From the NCBI RefSeq assembly GCF_030388665.1, contig NZ_CP128846.1, positions 9,024,001-9,088,000 of the forward strand: a stretch of 64,000 nucleotides of DNA, given 5' to 3'. How positions within the stretch are numbered: position 1 is the first letter of the stretch; each line of letters begins with the position of its first letter. Source of the stretch: Streptomyces flavofungini. Lineage in GTDB: Bacteria > Actinomycetota > Actinomycetes > Streptomycetales > Streptomycetaceae. Below the pieces are notes generated by a model that did not search any database, had not been told where the DNA came from, and saw only the letters and a program-made list of their open reading frames with translations. The translations under genes were made by a program, and so were the position numbers. This document shows, one piece after another, positions 25,307 to 33,691 of this stretch.

Positions 25307-25780
25307 GTGAAGGCTCGTATCGACTTCCATGGCAACGCCATCGGCGCCAAGCACGTGAAGTACCTCGCGTCGGCAGGGCAGGCGCTCCTGACGACGTCGC
25401 TGCCGAGGGCGACCATGGAGCTGATGGCGCTGCGGATCAGCCAGATCAACGGCTGTGGCTTCTGCGCCGACATGCACACCAAGGACGCCGCCCACGCCGG
25501 CGAGACTCCGGTCCGTCTCAACCTGGTCGCGACGTGGCGCGAGGCGACGGTCTTCTCCGAGGCCGAGCGTGCCGCGCTGGAACTCGCGGAGCAGGGCACC
25601 CGGATCGCCGACGCCGCAGGCGGTGTCAGCGACGAGGCCTGGGAGGAAGCGGCCAAGCACTACGACGAGGACCAACTCGTCGCCCTGGTATCGGCGATCA
25701 CGCTCTTGAACGCCCTCAACCGCCTGAACGTGATCATTCGCCAGCCCGCGGGTGACTACCAGCCGGGCCAGTTCGGGTAA
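25307..25780 (+). CDS. AhpD-like / carboxymuconolactone decarboxylase family peroxidase
   Basis: A 157-residue all-alpha protein with the AhpD core: LRISQINGCGFCADMHTKDA contains the C-x-x-C thiol pair and following His used for peroxidase or disulfide-reductase chemistry. The end ITLLNALNRLNVIIRQPAG is typical. I prefer GTG 25307 because GTGGGGAG then sits at normal spacing; ATG 25301 would touch the ribosome site. It probably reduces peroxides using an unidentified thiol partner. The missing sigma-factor neighbour survives only as a fragment upstream. Confidence 0.85.
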   Translation: MKARIDFHGNAIGAKHVKYLASAGQALLTTSLPRATMELMALRISQINGCGFCADMHTKDAAHAGETPVRLNLVATWREATVFSEAERAALELAEQGTRIADAAGGVSDEAWEEAAKHYDEDQLVALVSAITLLNALNRLNVIIRQPAGDYQPGQFG

Positions 25781-26161
25781 CCGACAAGGCCCCCGGCTCC
25801 CTGCTGACAGGCGAGCCGGAACCAGTCATGGAGACAACGATGGCCGGACGCCCTCCCTCGGGCTCCGGCCATCGCCGTACGCAGAAATCCGGCGGGCCGC
25901 ACGACCACCGGCGGCACCGGACCATGACAAGGGTGACGTGACGATCGCTGCTCGTCCGGGACGCCCTCGCGCATCTGCGGCAGGCGCTTGCCCTCGCTCC
26001 AGGCCGTGTCCGCTCCGAACAGCGGTGGAGGTCATCGGGTTCGACGGAGCGGATGTCCTTGTGCAGCCGGTGGCTGTCGAAGGGAAGGACAGCGAGATCG
26101 GCCGGATCCCTCGGCATGAGGCTTCGACGCGTCGAGTGGGCACCGCTCCGCACTCTTCGAG
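25781..26161. other. Gap without a supported gene
   Basis: About 380 bp. Short frames on both strands lack family motifs. One reverse-strand frame (PADLAVLPFDSHRLHKDIRSVEPDDLHR) looks mildly protein-like but has no ribosome site or recognisable match, so it is left unannotated. Confidence 0.4.
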
Positions 26162-26350
26162 ATGGGCCAGGAAAACAACGCTGAGGAGGTCGGACGTTGG
26201 AATGAAGGTCAGCTTCATCTCTTCGCGAGGGCACGCGAGTTCCCGACCTTGCGATCCTTCCTGCTCGCTTTGAAACCCGGACTGGTAGTCACCGGAACCG
26301 TTGCGGCGGTAGAGGACTTCGGGGTCTTCGTCACAGGGCCGAACACCAAG
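26162..26350 (+). pseudogene. S1 RNA-binding-domain protein, truncated
   Basis: ATG 26162 starts GQENNAEEVGRWNEGQLHLFARAREFPTLRSFL, then LKPGLVVTGTVAAVEDFGVFV, the first two strands of an S1 domain. Right after GVFV the expected glycine turn and remaining three strands are absent and the sequence becomes unrelated (GPNTKVVPAK). The gene has lost everything after the first third of the S1 domain. Confidence 0.55.
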
Positions 26351-26969
26351 GTCGTTCCCGCGAAGACTGCGAAGCCCGGGCCGGAGAGCCATCGGTGTGC
26401 TGGGGGAGAGCCCGCTCGGTGATCCCTGGCCCCATGGGCAGAACCCGCCCGTCACCGTCCCGCACGTGCTTTTCGAGGAGCGTGAACGACTTCGGTGTGC
26501 CGCCCGGCTGCGGCTTGCCCTCCTTGTGGCCGACGACCTGGTATCCGGAGGCGAGGTAGTACGCGCTCAATCGGGAATTGCCCGCCAGGCAGTCCAGGCG
26601 TACGAGCGGTCGGCCGGCCTCGGCGACGCGACGTTCCGCGGCGCGCAGAAGGTGCCGCCCGGTCCCGGGCGGAACACGGCTGTGGTCCACCATCAGCCTG
26701 TGCACATAGCCGGCCGTCGGTGGCTGCGGCCCCCAGGCGGCCTCGTCCTCCCACCACAACTCCCAGGCGCCGACCGCACGGCCGGCCGCCTCCGCGAGCC
26801 ACACCTCGCCGCTCTCCATGATCCGCCGGAAGTGGTCCTCGCCCAGTTCACCGGGCTGCCACTGACCGGTGATGCCCTGGGCGATCATCCACCGGGCGGC
26901 GTCGTCGCGCAGTCGCACGAGAGCAGCGAGGTCACAGTCGTCCGCGAGACGGAAACGTAGATCGTTCAC
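26331..26969 (-). CDS. GNAT-family N-acetyltransferase
   Basis: A 212-residue frame. Residues 1-165 are a GNAT domain: FRLADDCDLAALVRLRDDAARW, AGYVHRLMVDHSRVPPGTGRHLL in the acetyl-CoA-binding region (the usual Q/RxxGxG/A loop reads VPPGTGR), and RLDCLAGNSRLSAYYLASGYQVVG. GTG 26969 has an AGGA nine bases upstream. After TLLEKHVRDG, where such proteins normally end, a 40-residue Arg/Ser-rich extension runs over the antisense of the S1 remnant and probably reflects a lost stop codon at the rearrangement border. Substrate unknown. Confidence 0.75.
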   Translation of the reverse strand: MNDLRFRLADDCDLAALVRLRDDAARWMIAQGITGQWQPGELGEDHFRRIMESGEVWLAEAAGRAVGAWELWWEDEAAWGPQPPTAGYVHRLMVDHSRVPPGTGRHLLRAAERRVAEAGRPLVRLDCLAGNSRLSAYYLASGYQVVGHKEGKPQPGGTPKSFTLLEKHVRDGDGRVLPMGPGITERALPQHTDGSPARASQSSRERPWCSAL

Positions 26970-27006
26970 GACGGGATCCTCGCACAGACGTCCAGCTCTG
27001 CCGCCC

Positions 27007-27666
27007 TCATGGCCGTTCGGGCTTGTGGGCGAGGAAGGTGGCGAAGGTCCGCTCAAACCCTTCGCGGGGTTCCTCGACCAGACGTGCTGTGAGGCCGAGC
27101 CCGGCCTGCTTCAGCAGCTCGGCAATCCGATCGGGCGGCAGCAGGTAGGACTCGTAGGTCACCGGATGGCCGCCGTACGCCTGCGTGGGACGCAGGTGCT
27201 GGTCGGGCCCGACGTGGCCGGCCAGCATCAGACAGCCGCCCGGCGCGAGAGCGCGGTGGAGCTCGCCGAACACCACGGGCAGCAGCGCCGGCGGGGTGTG
27301 GTGGGTGGAGTAGTACGCGAGGATGCCACCGAGCCGGTCGTCCTCGATCGGGAGCGAGGTCATCGAGCCGACGCTGAAGCCCCGATCCGGGTGGGCCCGA
27401 CGGGCCAGCTCGACCATGCCGGGCGACAGGTCCATGCCGAACGCAGGCACGCCCCGCTCGGCGAGGTAGGCCGTGATTCTGCCGGGCCCGCATCCCAGGT
27501 CGGCGACGGGCCCGAGTCCGGCCGTCCGCACCACCTCCGCAAAGACGTTCAGCATCCCCCGGGACAGCGGATCCAGCTCCGCCGGAGGCTTGACCTGCTC
27601 GACGTAGGCGGAGGCGACGGTGTCGTACGACTCCTGGACAGCGGCGAGGTAGGAGAGATCAGGCAT
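27007..27666 (-). CDS. Class I SAM-dependent methyltransferase
   Basis: A 219-residue methyltransferase. Motif I is VADLGCGPGRITAYLAERG, followed by the acidic FGMDLSPGMVELARR for ribose binding, SMTSLPIEDDRLGGILAYYS and ELHRALAPGGCLMLAG, all typical of the UbiE/Methyltransf_11 group. ATG 27666 is the start that fits the fold. The acceptor is unknown. It is 37 bp downstream of, and in the same orientation as, the GNAT gene, which is transcribed after it only if read-through occurs from the methyltransferase... the order on the reverse strand is TmrB-like gene, methyltransferase, GNAT. Confidence 0.85.
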   Translation of the reverse strand: MPDLSYLAAVQESYDTVASAYVEQVKPPAELDPLSRGMLNVFAEVVRTAGLGPVADLGCGPGRITAYLAERGVPAFGMDLSPGMVELARRAHPDRGFSVGSMTSLPIEDDRLGGILAYYSTHHTPPALLPVVFGELHRALAPGGCLMLAGHVGPDQHLRPTQAYGGHPVTYESYLLPPDRIAELLKQAGLGLTARLVEEPREGFERTFATFLAHKPERP

Positions 27667-27945
27667 GCGGGCGACTCTAATGAGGACCCCGCAGTCTGAC
27701 GACAGGCCGTGACAAGCCTCCTCCGCGCGAGAATCGACAAGCGCGCTGCTCGTACGACATCGGCAGCGACAGCCTCGCGAGCCCGGCCCACCGTTGGCCC
27801 CGCCTCGGCGGCCGCCGACGCGGGGCCGCGCACGAATTCCTGGGGGCGGCGGCCCCAAGCGCCTGAGCCGTCCATCACGCAAGCTCTCCCCGCATCCGGT
27901 GCTCGACAGGCAGCCGTTTCACCGACGTGGCCAGGCGGGCGAGCG

Positions 27946-28470
27946 TCAGCTCTTGACGGCCTCCGCGATCTGCTGAGCGGCCTGTTCGGGCGTGAGATAC
28001 GTGGTGTCGACGACCTCCGCCTCCGCGTGCAGCCACGTGCGGGCGGCCTCGGCGTAGGGCTCGAGGTACTGCAGGCGGAACGGGGAGTCGGGGCCGAGAA
28101 CGGTGTCGCCCGCGATGCGGGCGCGGAGGGTGTCCTGGTCTGCGTGGAGGACGAAGTGCCGCACGGGAATGGAGTGGTGGGCGAGGCCCGAGCTGATCTC
28201 GCGCCAGTACTCCTCGACCAGGACCGTCATGGGCATCACCAGCGTGCCGCCGGTGTAGTCGAGCACGTGACGGGCGGTTTCGACGACGAGCGGCCGCCAC
28301 GGCGGCCAGTGCTGGAAGTTGTCCGTCGATGGCAGTCCGGGTGTGATGTCCATGAGGGTCTCGCCGACCTTCTCGGCGTCGAACACCCGTGAATCCGGGA
28401 TCAGTTCCTGCACGAGCGCGCTGGTCGTCGTCTTGCCTGCGCCATGGGTTCCGTTGAGCCATACGATCAT
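27946..28470 (-). CDS. TmrB-like ATP-binding protein
   Basis: A 174-residue P-loop protein. MIVWLNGTHGAGKTTTSALV carries Walker A; FDAEKVGETLMDITPG and FQHWPPWRPLVVETARHVLDY, then LVMPMTVLVEEYWREI and HFVLHADQDTLRARI, follow the order seen in Bacillus subtilis TmrB, the ATP-binding tunicamycin-resistance protein, and in related Streptomyces proteins. TmrB acts by binding tunicamycin at the membrane; whether this homologue does so is inference. A nucleotide/nucleoside kinase role is the alternative. ATG 28470 is the first Met, immediately before the fold begins. Confidence 0.75.
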   Translation of the reverse strand: MIVWLNGTHGAGKTTTSALVQELIPDSRVFDAEKVGETLMDITPGLPSTDNFQHWPPWRPLVVETARHVLDYTGGTLVMPMTVLVEEYWREISSGLAHHSIPVRHFVLHADQDTLRARIAGDTVLGPDSPFRLQYLEPYAEAARTWLHAEAEVVDTTYLTPEQAAQQIAEAVKS

Positions 28471-29376
28471 GGGCTCGACGCTACCGGCTGTGCGGGCCGA
28501 GGGAGCGGGCACTCCGGAGGCGTTTCACGGCCGGTATCTCGGATCAGGCCGGGGGAGCCTCTGCGGTGGGCTTCGCACCTTCGGGGGCGACGAGCCGACG
28601 TAACGCAAGCGACGCTGCTGCCGGCCGCCCGCGACGGCGGAGCTCGGGCGGCGCTGCTCCGCATGCGGAGGCTCAGCGTGGACGTGTGGGGCGCCGCGAG
28701 CACACAGGCAGTTCGTACGACCTCGCTGGTCTGGCGCCGAACGCCGCAGGGGTGCCGGATCGTCAGGGATCTCCCCGCAGGGACTCTCGACCACAGGTTG
28801 CCGGAGCACGTTCCCCGCTGACCTGTGTGCGCAGGTGCTTGAACACCGCGGATCGCAGGAACGGGTGGGGGTGAGATCTGCTGAGACCCAGACTTCATCG
28901 CGAAAAGGAGGAGCCCTCGGGGGGATTGGGGACTCCCCGGGGGTTCCGAAGCAGGAGTCAGACATCAACCCGCTGGCGGAGGAACAGCCGTGTGATCAGA
29001 GCCCGAAGTGCTCGCGCACCCAGGGTGATACCCAACCTCACGGACAGCTTGCGAATCCGCCCCCCGCCGAGCGGGAGCTCGTTCCAGTGCCACCATGTGC
29101 CCACCTCACCTCATCTTGCATATGGGCCGGGCCGCCAGAGGAGCCGGCGGCCCCCAAATCGAGCTTTGGGCCTCGACAACGGACCGGCCTGCCCAACTGA
29201 TGAGGTAAGGCGCTTCCACGGCAGGCCCTGTCGCCCAACTCCACGAGCATGCACGTCACTTCACATCGGAACGCGGGCCGGGGCCGGCTCCCGGTGGCGG
29301 GCTTGGGGCGAATCCGGGCGCTGGCCCCGGGGGAGCTCATGCAAGGGGCAGGAGCGGCGCGCCCTGGCCCGACGGG
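28471..29376. other. 900-bp gene-poor stretch
   Basis: No intact gene. Frames on both strands are short and without recognisable motifs. One small hairpin, GGGCCGCC-N9-GGCGGCCC (29129-29153), is present. The lower GC and mixed codon pattern between about 28,900 and 29,200 suggest decayed foreign sequence, but I cannot name its source. Confidence 0.4.
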
Positions 29377-30633
29377 TCATGTTCCCGGGCGCCCGCGTGC
29401 CACGGTGTCCGCGAGGCGGGTGGCGCCGTGAAGGAGGTGTTCCAGCGGACCGCGGCGGAAAAAGCGCGACCATGCGGTGGCGAGCAGCACAGCGGCGGTG
29501 ATGAAGGCGGGGAGCAGGAACAGGGGCAGCCCGTCGAGGTCCTTGATGCCCAGGGCCCGGATCAGCACGATGTGCAGGACGTAGGCGGTCAGGGACATGG
29601 AGCCCACCGCGATCACGGGCCGGGCCCACGGTGTGAGGCGCGGCAGCCGGTCGAGGGCGGTGACGCAGGCGGTGAGCACGAGCAGGGCGATGCCGGTGTT
29701 GGCGATGACGGAGAGGGTGGTCTCGCTGTGCGGTGCGGCCACCCACAGCCAGGCGGTGCCCGAGGTCTCCGACACGCCGGCGACGTCGGACCACCACGAC
29801 GCCATCACGGGGCCGTCCCAGGTGGCGTCCGCGGCGAGGGCTGCGGGTACGCCCGGCACCAGCTGCAGCGCGAGCTAGGAGCCGCCGTGGCCGACCACGG
29901 CGAGCGCGGCTCCGGTGACGGCGAGCCGCGCCCGTACGGCGCGGGAGGCGAGGTCGAGGCGGGCCACGGCCATGCCGGCGAGAAGGAACGACAGCCAGGC
30001 CAGGGCCGGGTAGCTGCCGGTGACGAACAGGTCCAGGAAGCCGCCGGTGTCGCTGATGCGGGCCAGGGGGTCGTGGGCGACGAGCGTTTCGCCCCAGGTG
30101 GTGTCGTCGAGGGAGCGCAGCAGGAGGTAGCGGACCTGGGGCAGGGTGATCGCGGTGGCCACGGCGAGGGCCGCCAGGGCGCGCGGGCGCAGTCGGTAGA
30201 GCGGCAGGAGCAGGGCGAAGAACAGTCCGTAGTAGGCCAGGATCACCTCGACCGGGGTGCCGGTCATCGTCAGCGCGGTGCCGAGGGCGAGGAGGACCAC
30301 GGCACGTATCAGCACGTGCAGGACGGCCCGGCGGCCGGCGCGGCCGGTCCGTGGCGTGCTGCGGCCGGTGAGGAGGATGAGCGAGAAACCGGCGAGGAAG
30401 GCGAACAGGGCCGAGGAGCGGCCGTGGGACAGCTCCAGGAGGAAACCGATGACGCCCCCGGCGTCCTCGGGGGCGGGGCCGACGTGTGCGGCGTACATGC
30501 CGAAGACCGCCAGGCCGCGGGCGAGGTCCACGCCGAGCAGCCGGCCGGTCGTGGTGTGGCGGTCACGGTGGGCGAGGGCGGGCGCGTCGGTTGCCGGGGG
30601 AGCTGTCACGGACTGCCGTGGCTGCATCGTCAT
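29377..30633 (-). pseudogene. DUF418/acyltransferase-3-like membrane protein interrupted by an in-frame amber codon
   Basis: A polytopic membrane protein of about 418 codons: RLLGVDLARGLAVFGMYAAHVGP, SALFAFLAGFSLILLTGR, many hydrophobic helices, and in the last third LTPWARPVIAVGSMSLTAYVLHIVLIRAL, the DUF418-type ending. TAG at 29875-29877 interrupts the frame at codon 253; downstream sequence continues in the same frame (LALQLVPGVPAAL) and keeps family features and codon bias. A C-to-T change in CAG would explain the codon. The family is linked to membrane or envelope acyl-transfer but its function is unsettled. It is divergent from a two-component system. Confidence 0.8.
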
Positions 30634-30780
30634 GCCATCAGGCTCGAAGAAGAGCAGGTCATCTCGTATCCGTCGAGGTGCTGCCGGACCCCTGCCACCT
30701 GGCGGGAACCAGCCCCCCCCAGTCGACGGGTGTGGCGGTGCCGCATGCGGCGCCGGGCCGGTGCGCGATTACGCTCCGTT

Positions 30781-30900
30781 CAGAACGACGCAGGGGCAGA
30801 GCGACACGTGCACAGATCAGAACGACGCAGGGGCAAGAGCGACCCGTGCGCAGATCAGAACGACGCAGGGGCAAGAGCGACCCGTGCGCAGAACGACGCA
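30781..30900. repeat. Direct repeats of 37-38 bp upstream of the response regulator
   Basis: Three tandem copies beginning CAGAACGACGCAGGGGCA at 30781, 30818 and 30856, and a fourth partial copy (CAGAACGACGCA) at 30889-30900. Copies 2 and 3 are nearly identical, copy 1 differs at a few bases. They lie between the divergent DUF418-like gene and the response regulator GTG at 30935, so they may be binding sites for that regulator. Confidence 0.85.
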
Positions 30901-30934
30901 CCCGCGCGACGACGGGCAGCGGGACGGGGCAGAT

Positions 30935-31627
30935 GTGATCCGGGTAGTGGTGGTGGACGACGAGGCTCTGGTCCGCTCAGGCCTCGAGCTGATCCTCAGC
31001 GCGGCGAACGACACCGAGGTCGCCGCCACCGCGACCGGCGCTCAGGCCGTCCAGACCATCGCCCGGGTGCGGCCCGACGTCGTGCTGCTTGACATCCGCA
31101 TGCCCGACACTGACGGTCTGACCGTGCTGCGGGAGCTACGGCTCTTCGATGTCCCGCCCGTCGTGGCCATGCTCACCACCTTCGACTCCGACGAGTACAT
31201 CCTGACCGCGCTGCGCTCCGGCGCCGCAGGATTCATCCTCAAGGACACCGCACCCGACCAACTCGCCCAGCTGGTCCGCACGCTGGCCTGCGGGGGAGTG
31301 GTCCTCTCGCCCAAGGCGTCGTCCGCGCTCGTCGACGGCGCGCACGGCGCGGCCGAGGACGATCCGCAGGTGCGGCGGGTAGGCCTGCTGACCGACCGCG
31401 AACGCACGGTCCTCAAGCTCATCGCCGAGGGCCTGTCGAACGCCGACATCGCCGCCCGTCTGCACCTGAGCGCCGGCACCGTCAAGGACCACGCCAGCTC
31501 GATCCTGGGCAAGCTGCGGGTGTCGGGCCGCGTACAAGCGGCACTGCTCGCCCAACGCGCCGGCCTGCTCACTGCCGGGACCACCGAACGACAGCGCCCG
31601 CCCCACGACACTGCGCCACGGCCATGA
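30935..31627 (+). CDS. LuxR-family response regulator
   Basis: A 230-residue NarL/FixJ-type regulator. Receiver residues: acidic pair in VVVDDEALVRSGLEL, phosphoacceptor Asp in DVVLLDIRMPDTDGL, Thr in VAMLTTF and Lys in GFILKD. The C-terminal HTH is LTDRERTVLKLIAEGLSNADIAARLHLSAGTVKDHASSIL. GTG 30935 has GGACGGGG upstream. The stop overlaps the start of the kinase gene by ATGA, so the pair is translationally coupled. Direct repeats just upstream suggest autoregulation or control of the divergent DUF418-like gene. Confidence 0.92.
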   Translation: MIRVVVVDDEALVRSGLELILSAANDTEVAATATGAQAVQTIARVRPDVVLLDIRMPDTDGLTVLRELRLFDVPPVVAMLTTFDSDEYILTALRSGAAGFILKDTAPDQLAQLVRTLACGGVVLSPKASSALVDGAHGAAEDDPQVRRVGLLTDRERTVLKLIAEGLSNADIAARLHLSAGTVKDHASSILGKLRVSGRVQAALLAQRAGLLTAGTTERQRPPHDTAPRP

Positions 31628-32766
31628 GCCCCGCGGACGACAGGACGCCGTCGCGCGCCGACAGGGCCCGTCGGCTCTCCGTGACCTGGGCGACACCCGT
31701 GATCGTGCTGTTGGCGGTGGCCGACGTGTGGTGGAACGCCGAGGACACCGGGGCGTACGAGACCACGTGCGCCGCACTGGCCTGCGCGGCGCTGGCGCTG
31801 CGTCGCCGCTTCCCGCTGACGGTGTTCCTCACCGGGGTGCCCGCCACCTTGTTCCTCCCCCTCATGGTGGTGCCGTTCGCGAGCCTGTACGCCTTGGCGG
31901 CGACGTCCCGCAGCCGCCCGCTCCTCGCCGCGTGCGCGCTGATCTCGGCAACCGCCGACGCCGCTCCCTGGCCACTGGGCGTCTATGCCGACGACGGTGC
32001 GACCCGCACCCTCGTCGACTTCGCCTACCTCATCGCCACCGCTGCCGCCCCGGTCTTCCTCGGCCAGCTCGTCCAGGCCCGCCAGGACGCGGCGGAGCGC
32101 CTGCGCGAGGTGGAGGAGGCCCGGGACCACGAGCGGCAGCTGCACGCGCAGAACATGCTGGCCCGCGAGCGCGCCCAACTCGCCCGGGAGATGCACGACG
32201 TGGTGTCGCACCAGGTCAGCCTGATCGCCATCCAGGCCGGTGCCCTCCAGGTCAGCGCCACCGAGCCCAGGGCGAAGGCCGCGGCGCACACCATCCGGGA
32301 GCTGAGCGTGACCACTCTGGACGAGCTGCGGCACATGGTGCTGCTCCTGCGCATGTTCGGCGGCGACGCCTCCGAACTCGCCCCCCAGCCCACCCTGGCC
32401 GACCTGCGAAGGCTCGTGGACGGCAGCGGCGTGCACAGCACCCTCAGCGGCGAACTGCCGGCCGACCTCCCCGCTCCCGTGCAGCGCACCTTGTACCGCA
32501 CGGTCCAGGAAGCCCTCACCAACGCCCGCAAACACGCCCCCGGCTCCCGCGTCACCGTTCAGCTGTGGCACGACAGGGACCACATCGGCGTCACCGTCAC
32601 CAACACACCTCCCTCCCGGCCCGCCACCCCCTTGCCCGGCGCCCACCTCGGACTCATCGGGCTGCGCGAACGCGCCGACCTCCTGCACGGGCGCTTCGAG
32701 TCCGCCCCCACCACCGAGGGCGGATTCACCGTCCGCCTCACCCTCCCGTACGGCACGGATGCATGA
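31624..32766 (+). CDS. Sensor histidine kinase (HisKA_3 type)
   Basis: A 380-residue membrane kinase with four or five hydrophobic segments in residues about 20-145 and little extracellular sequence, followed by a coiled linker and the dimerisation box LAREMHDVVSHQVSLIAIQAG containing the phosphorylated His. The ATP-binding domain has the N box (EALTNARKHAP) and G box (LGLIGLRERADLL). This is the classic NarL-type partner of the preceding regulator. The mostly intramembrane sensor suggests that it detects membrane or envelope stress. The stimulus is unknown. Confidence 0.92.
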   Translation: MSPADDRTPSRADRARRLSVTWATPVIVLLAVADVWWNAEDTGAYETTCAALACAALALRRRFPLTVFLTGVPATLFLPLMVVPFASLYALAATSRSRPLLAACALISATADAAPWPLGVYADDGATRTLVDFAYLIATAAAPVFLGQLVQARQDAAERLREVEEARDHERQLHAQNMLARERAQLAREMHDVVSHQVSLIAIQAGALQVSATEPRAKAAAHTIRELSVTTLDELRHMVLLLRMFGGDASELAPQPTLADLRRLVDGSGVHSTLSGELPADLPAPVQRTLYRTVQEALTNARKHAPGSRVTVQLWHDRDHIGVTVTNTPPSRPATPLPGAHLGLIGLRERADLLHGRFESAPTTEGGFTVRLTLPYGTDA

Positions 32767-32842
32767 GTCTCCGACCAGCACACGTCCCACCCGCACAGAC
32801 GGCCTGCCGGACCGATCGGGCGATGCGGAGTTCGGCCGCCGC

Positions 32843-33196
32843 TCAGTAGCCGGGCGGGATCCGGTCCTGAGGCCCGTCGGCCGCCCCTGCCGCGCCGTCG
32901 TCCGTCCGAACCCGCTTGGCCACGGCCGGACCGGCCGAGTCCGAGACCAGCTCCGCGATGCGCAGCGTGCACTCCCACTGCGTCAGCTTGCCTGTGATGA
33001 CTACCAGGTAGGTCTCCTGGTCAACGAAGCGGTACACACGTCGCCGCTTCTCGACGATCTTCTTGCTCGGTACGTACGTGCAGAGGGCTTCACGAAGTGC
33101 CTCCAACGCCTGGACCTTCGATTCCAGCCCCTGACAGAGGAACTCGGTCCTGTACACGTCGCTGGAGTACTGCACGATCACGGCCCACTTGCCCAT
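32843..33196 (-). CDS. Small hypothetical protein
   Basis: A 117-residue soluble protein: MGKWAVIVQYSSDVYRTEFL, a helical stretch with VQALEALREALCTYVPSKK, beta strands RRRVYRFVDQETYLVVITGKL and a charged C-terminal tail. GAGGGGGG precedes ATG 33196 closely. The alternating strand/helix pattern suggests a small alpha/beta fold. I recognise no named family. Codon bias is somewhat less extreme than in neighbours. Confidence 0.6.
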   Translation of the reverse strand: MGKWAVIVQYSSDVYRTEFLCQGLESKVQALEALREALCTYVPSKKIVEKRRRVYRFVDQETYLVVITGKLTQWECTLRIAELVSDSAGPAVAKRVRTDDGAAGAADGPQDRIPPGY

Positions 33197-33691
33197 ACGC
33201 CCCCCCCTCGGCGGCGCTGCCAGTCAGCCACAGCTCAGCCTCCGGAGCAAGAGTGGGACAGGCGGCTGGGCGCGGCCGGGCCGTCATCGCGAGGACTTCG
33301 GTCCCGACTGCCTGAGCATCAGCGCTGGTGACGGAGAGGCCGGGCTTCGACAGCGTCGGCGGCCGCCGGGGCGTCACTGCCTTGCGGGCCAGCCTTGCAT
33401 GGTGATGGGCCTTGATGTTGCACGGCAGTGGGCCGAGGGAGGCCGGATCCAGCGTCCTGCCCGGAAACCGGTTCGGACTGCTGCCGCGCGAGCTTGAACA
33501 CCGCCACCGTCCCCACGTGATCGGTTCTGCGCTGCCCCTTCTACCGGCGGTGGGCGGTATTGGTTCCCGCCGAGTGCCCTAAGCAAGCAGTCACGTTGGG
33601 TGACTGCTTCGAGGTCGGCGTCAACGGGTCAGCTGTGCTGACGCCCAGGCCAGTAGGATCGGCGGCTGTTCGATGATGGTGGGGGCAAGGT
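33197..33691. other. 500-bp gap with a hairpin
   Basis: No supported gene. A perfect 10-bp inverted repeat AAGCAGTCAC-GTTGG-GTGACTGCTT (33585-33609) lies about 80 bp before the barstar-domain gene and could be a terminator for leftward decayed sequence or an operator. Base composition is lower in GC than the average of the window. Confidence 0.45.

Noticed and set aside
28471..29376. Insertion sequence
   Set aside because: No transposase motif, terminal inverted repeats or target duplication could be recognised.
6871..29877. Genome-wide amber recoding
   Set aside because: Many functional genes in the window end at TAG (for example the MMPL gene), and two of the three amber-interrupted genes carry other lesions.
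30781..30900. Possible CRISPR array
   Set aside because: The repeats are contiguous with no unique spacers and no cas genes nearby; they are tandem promoter repeats.
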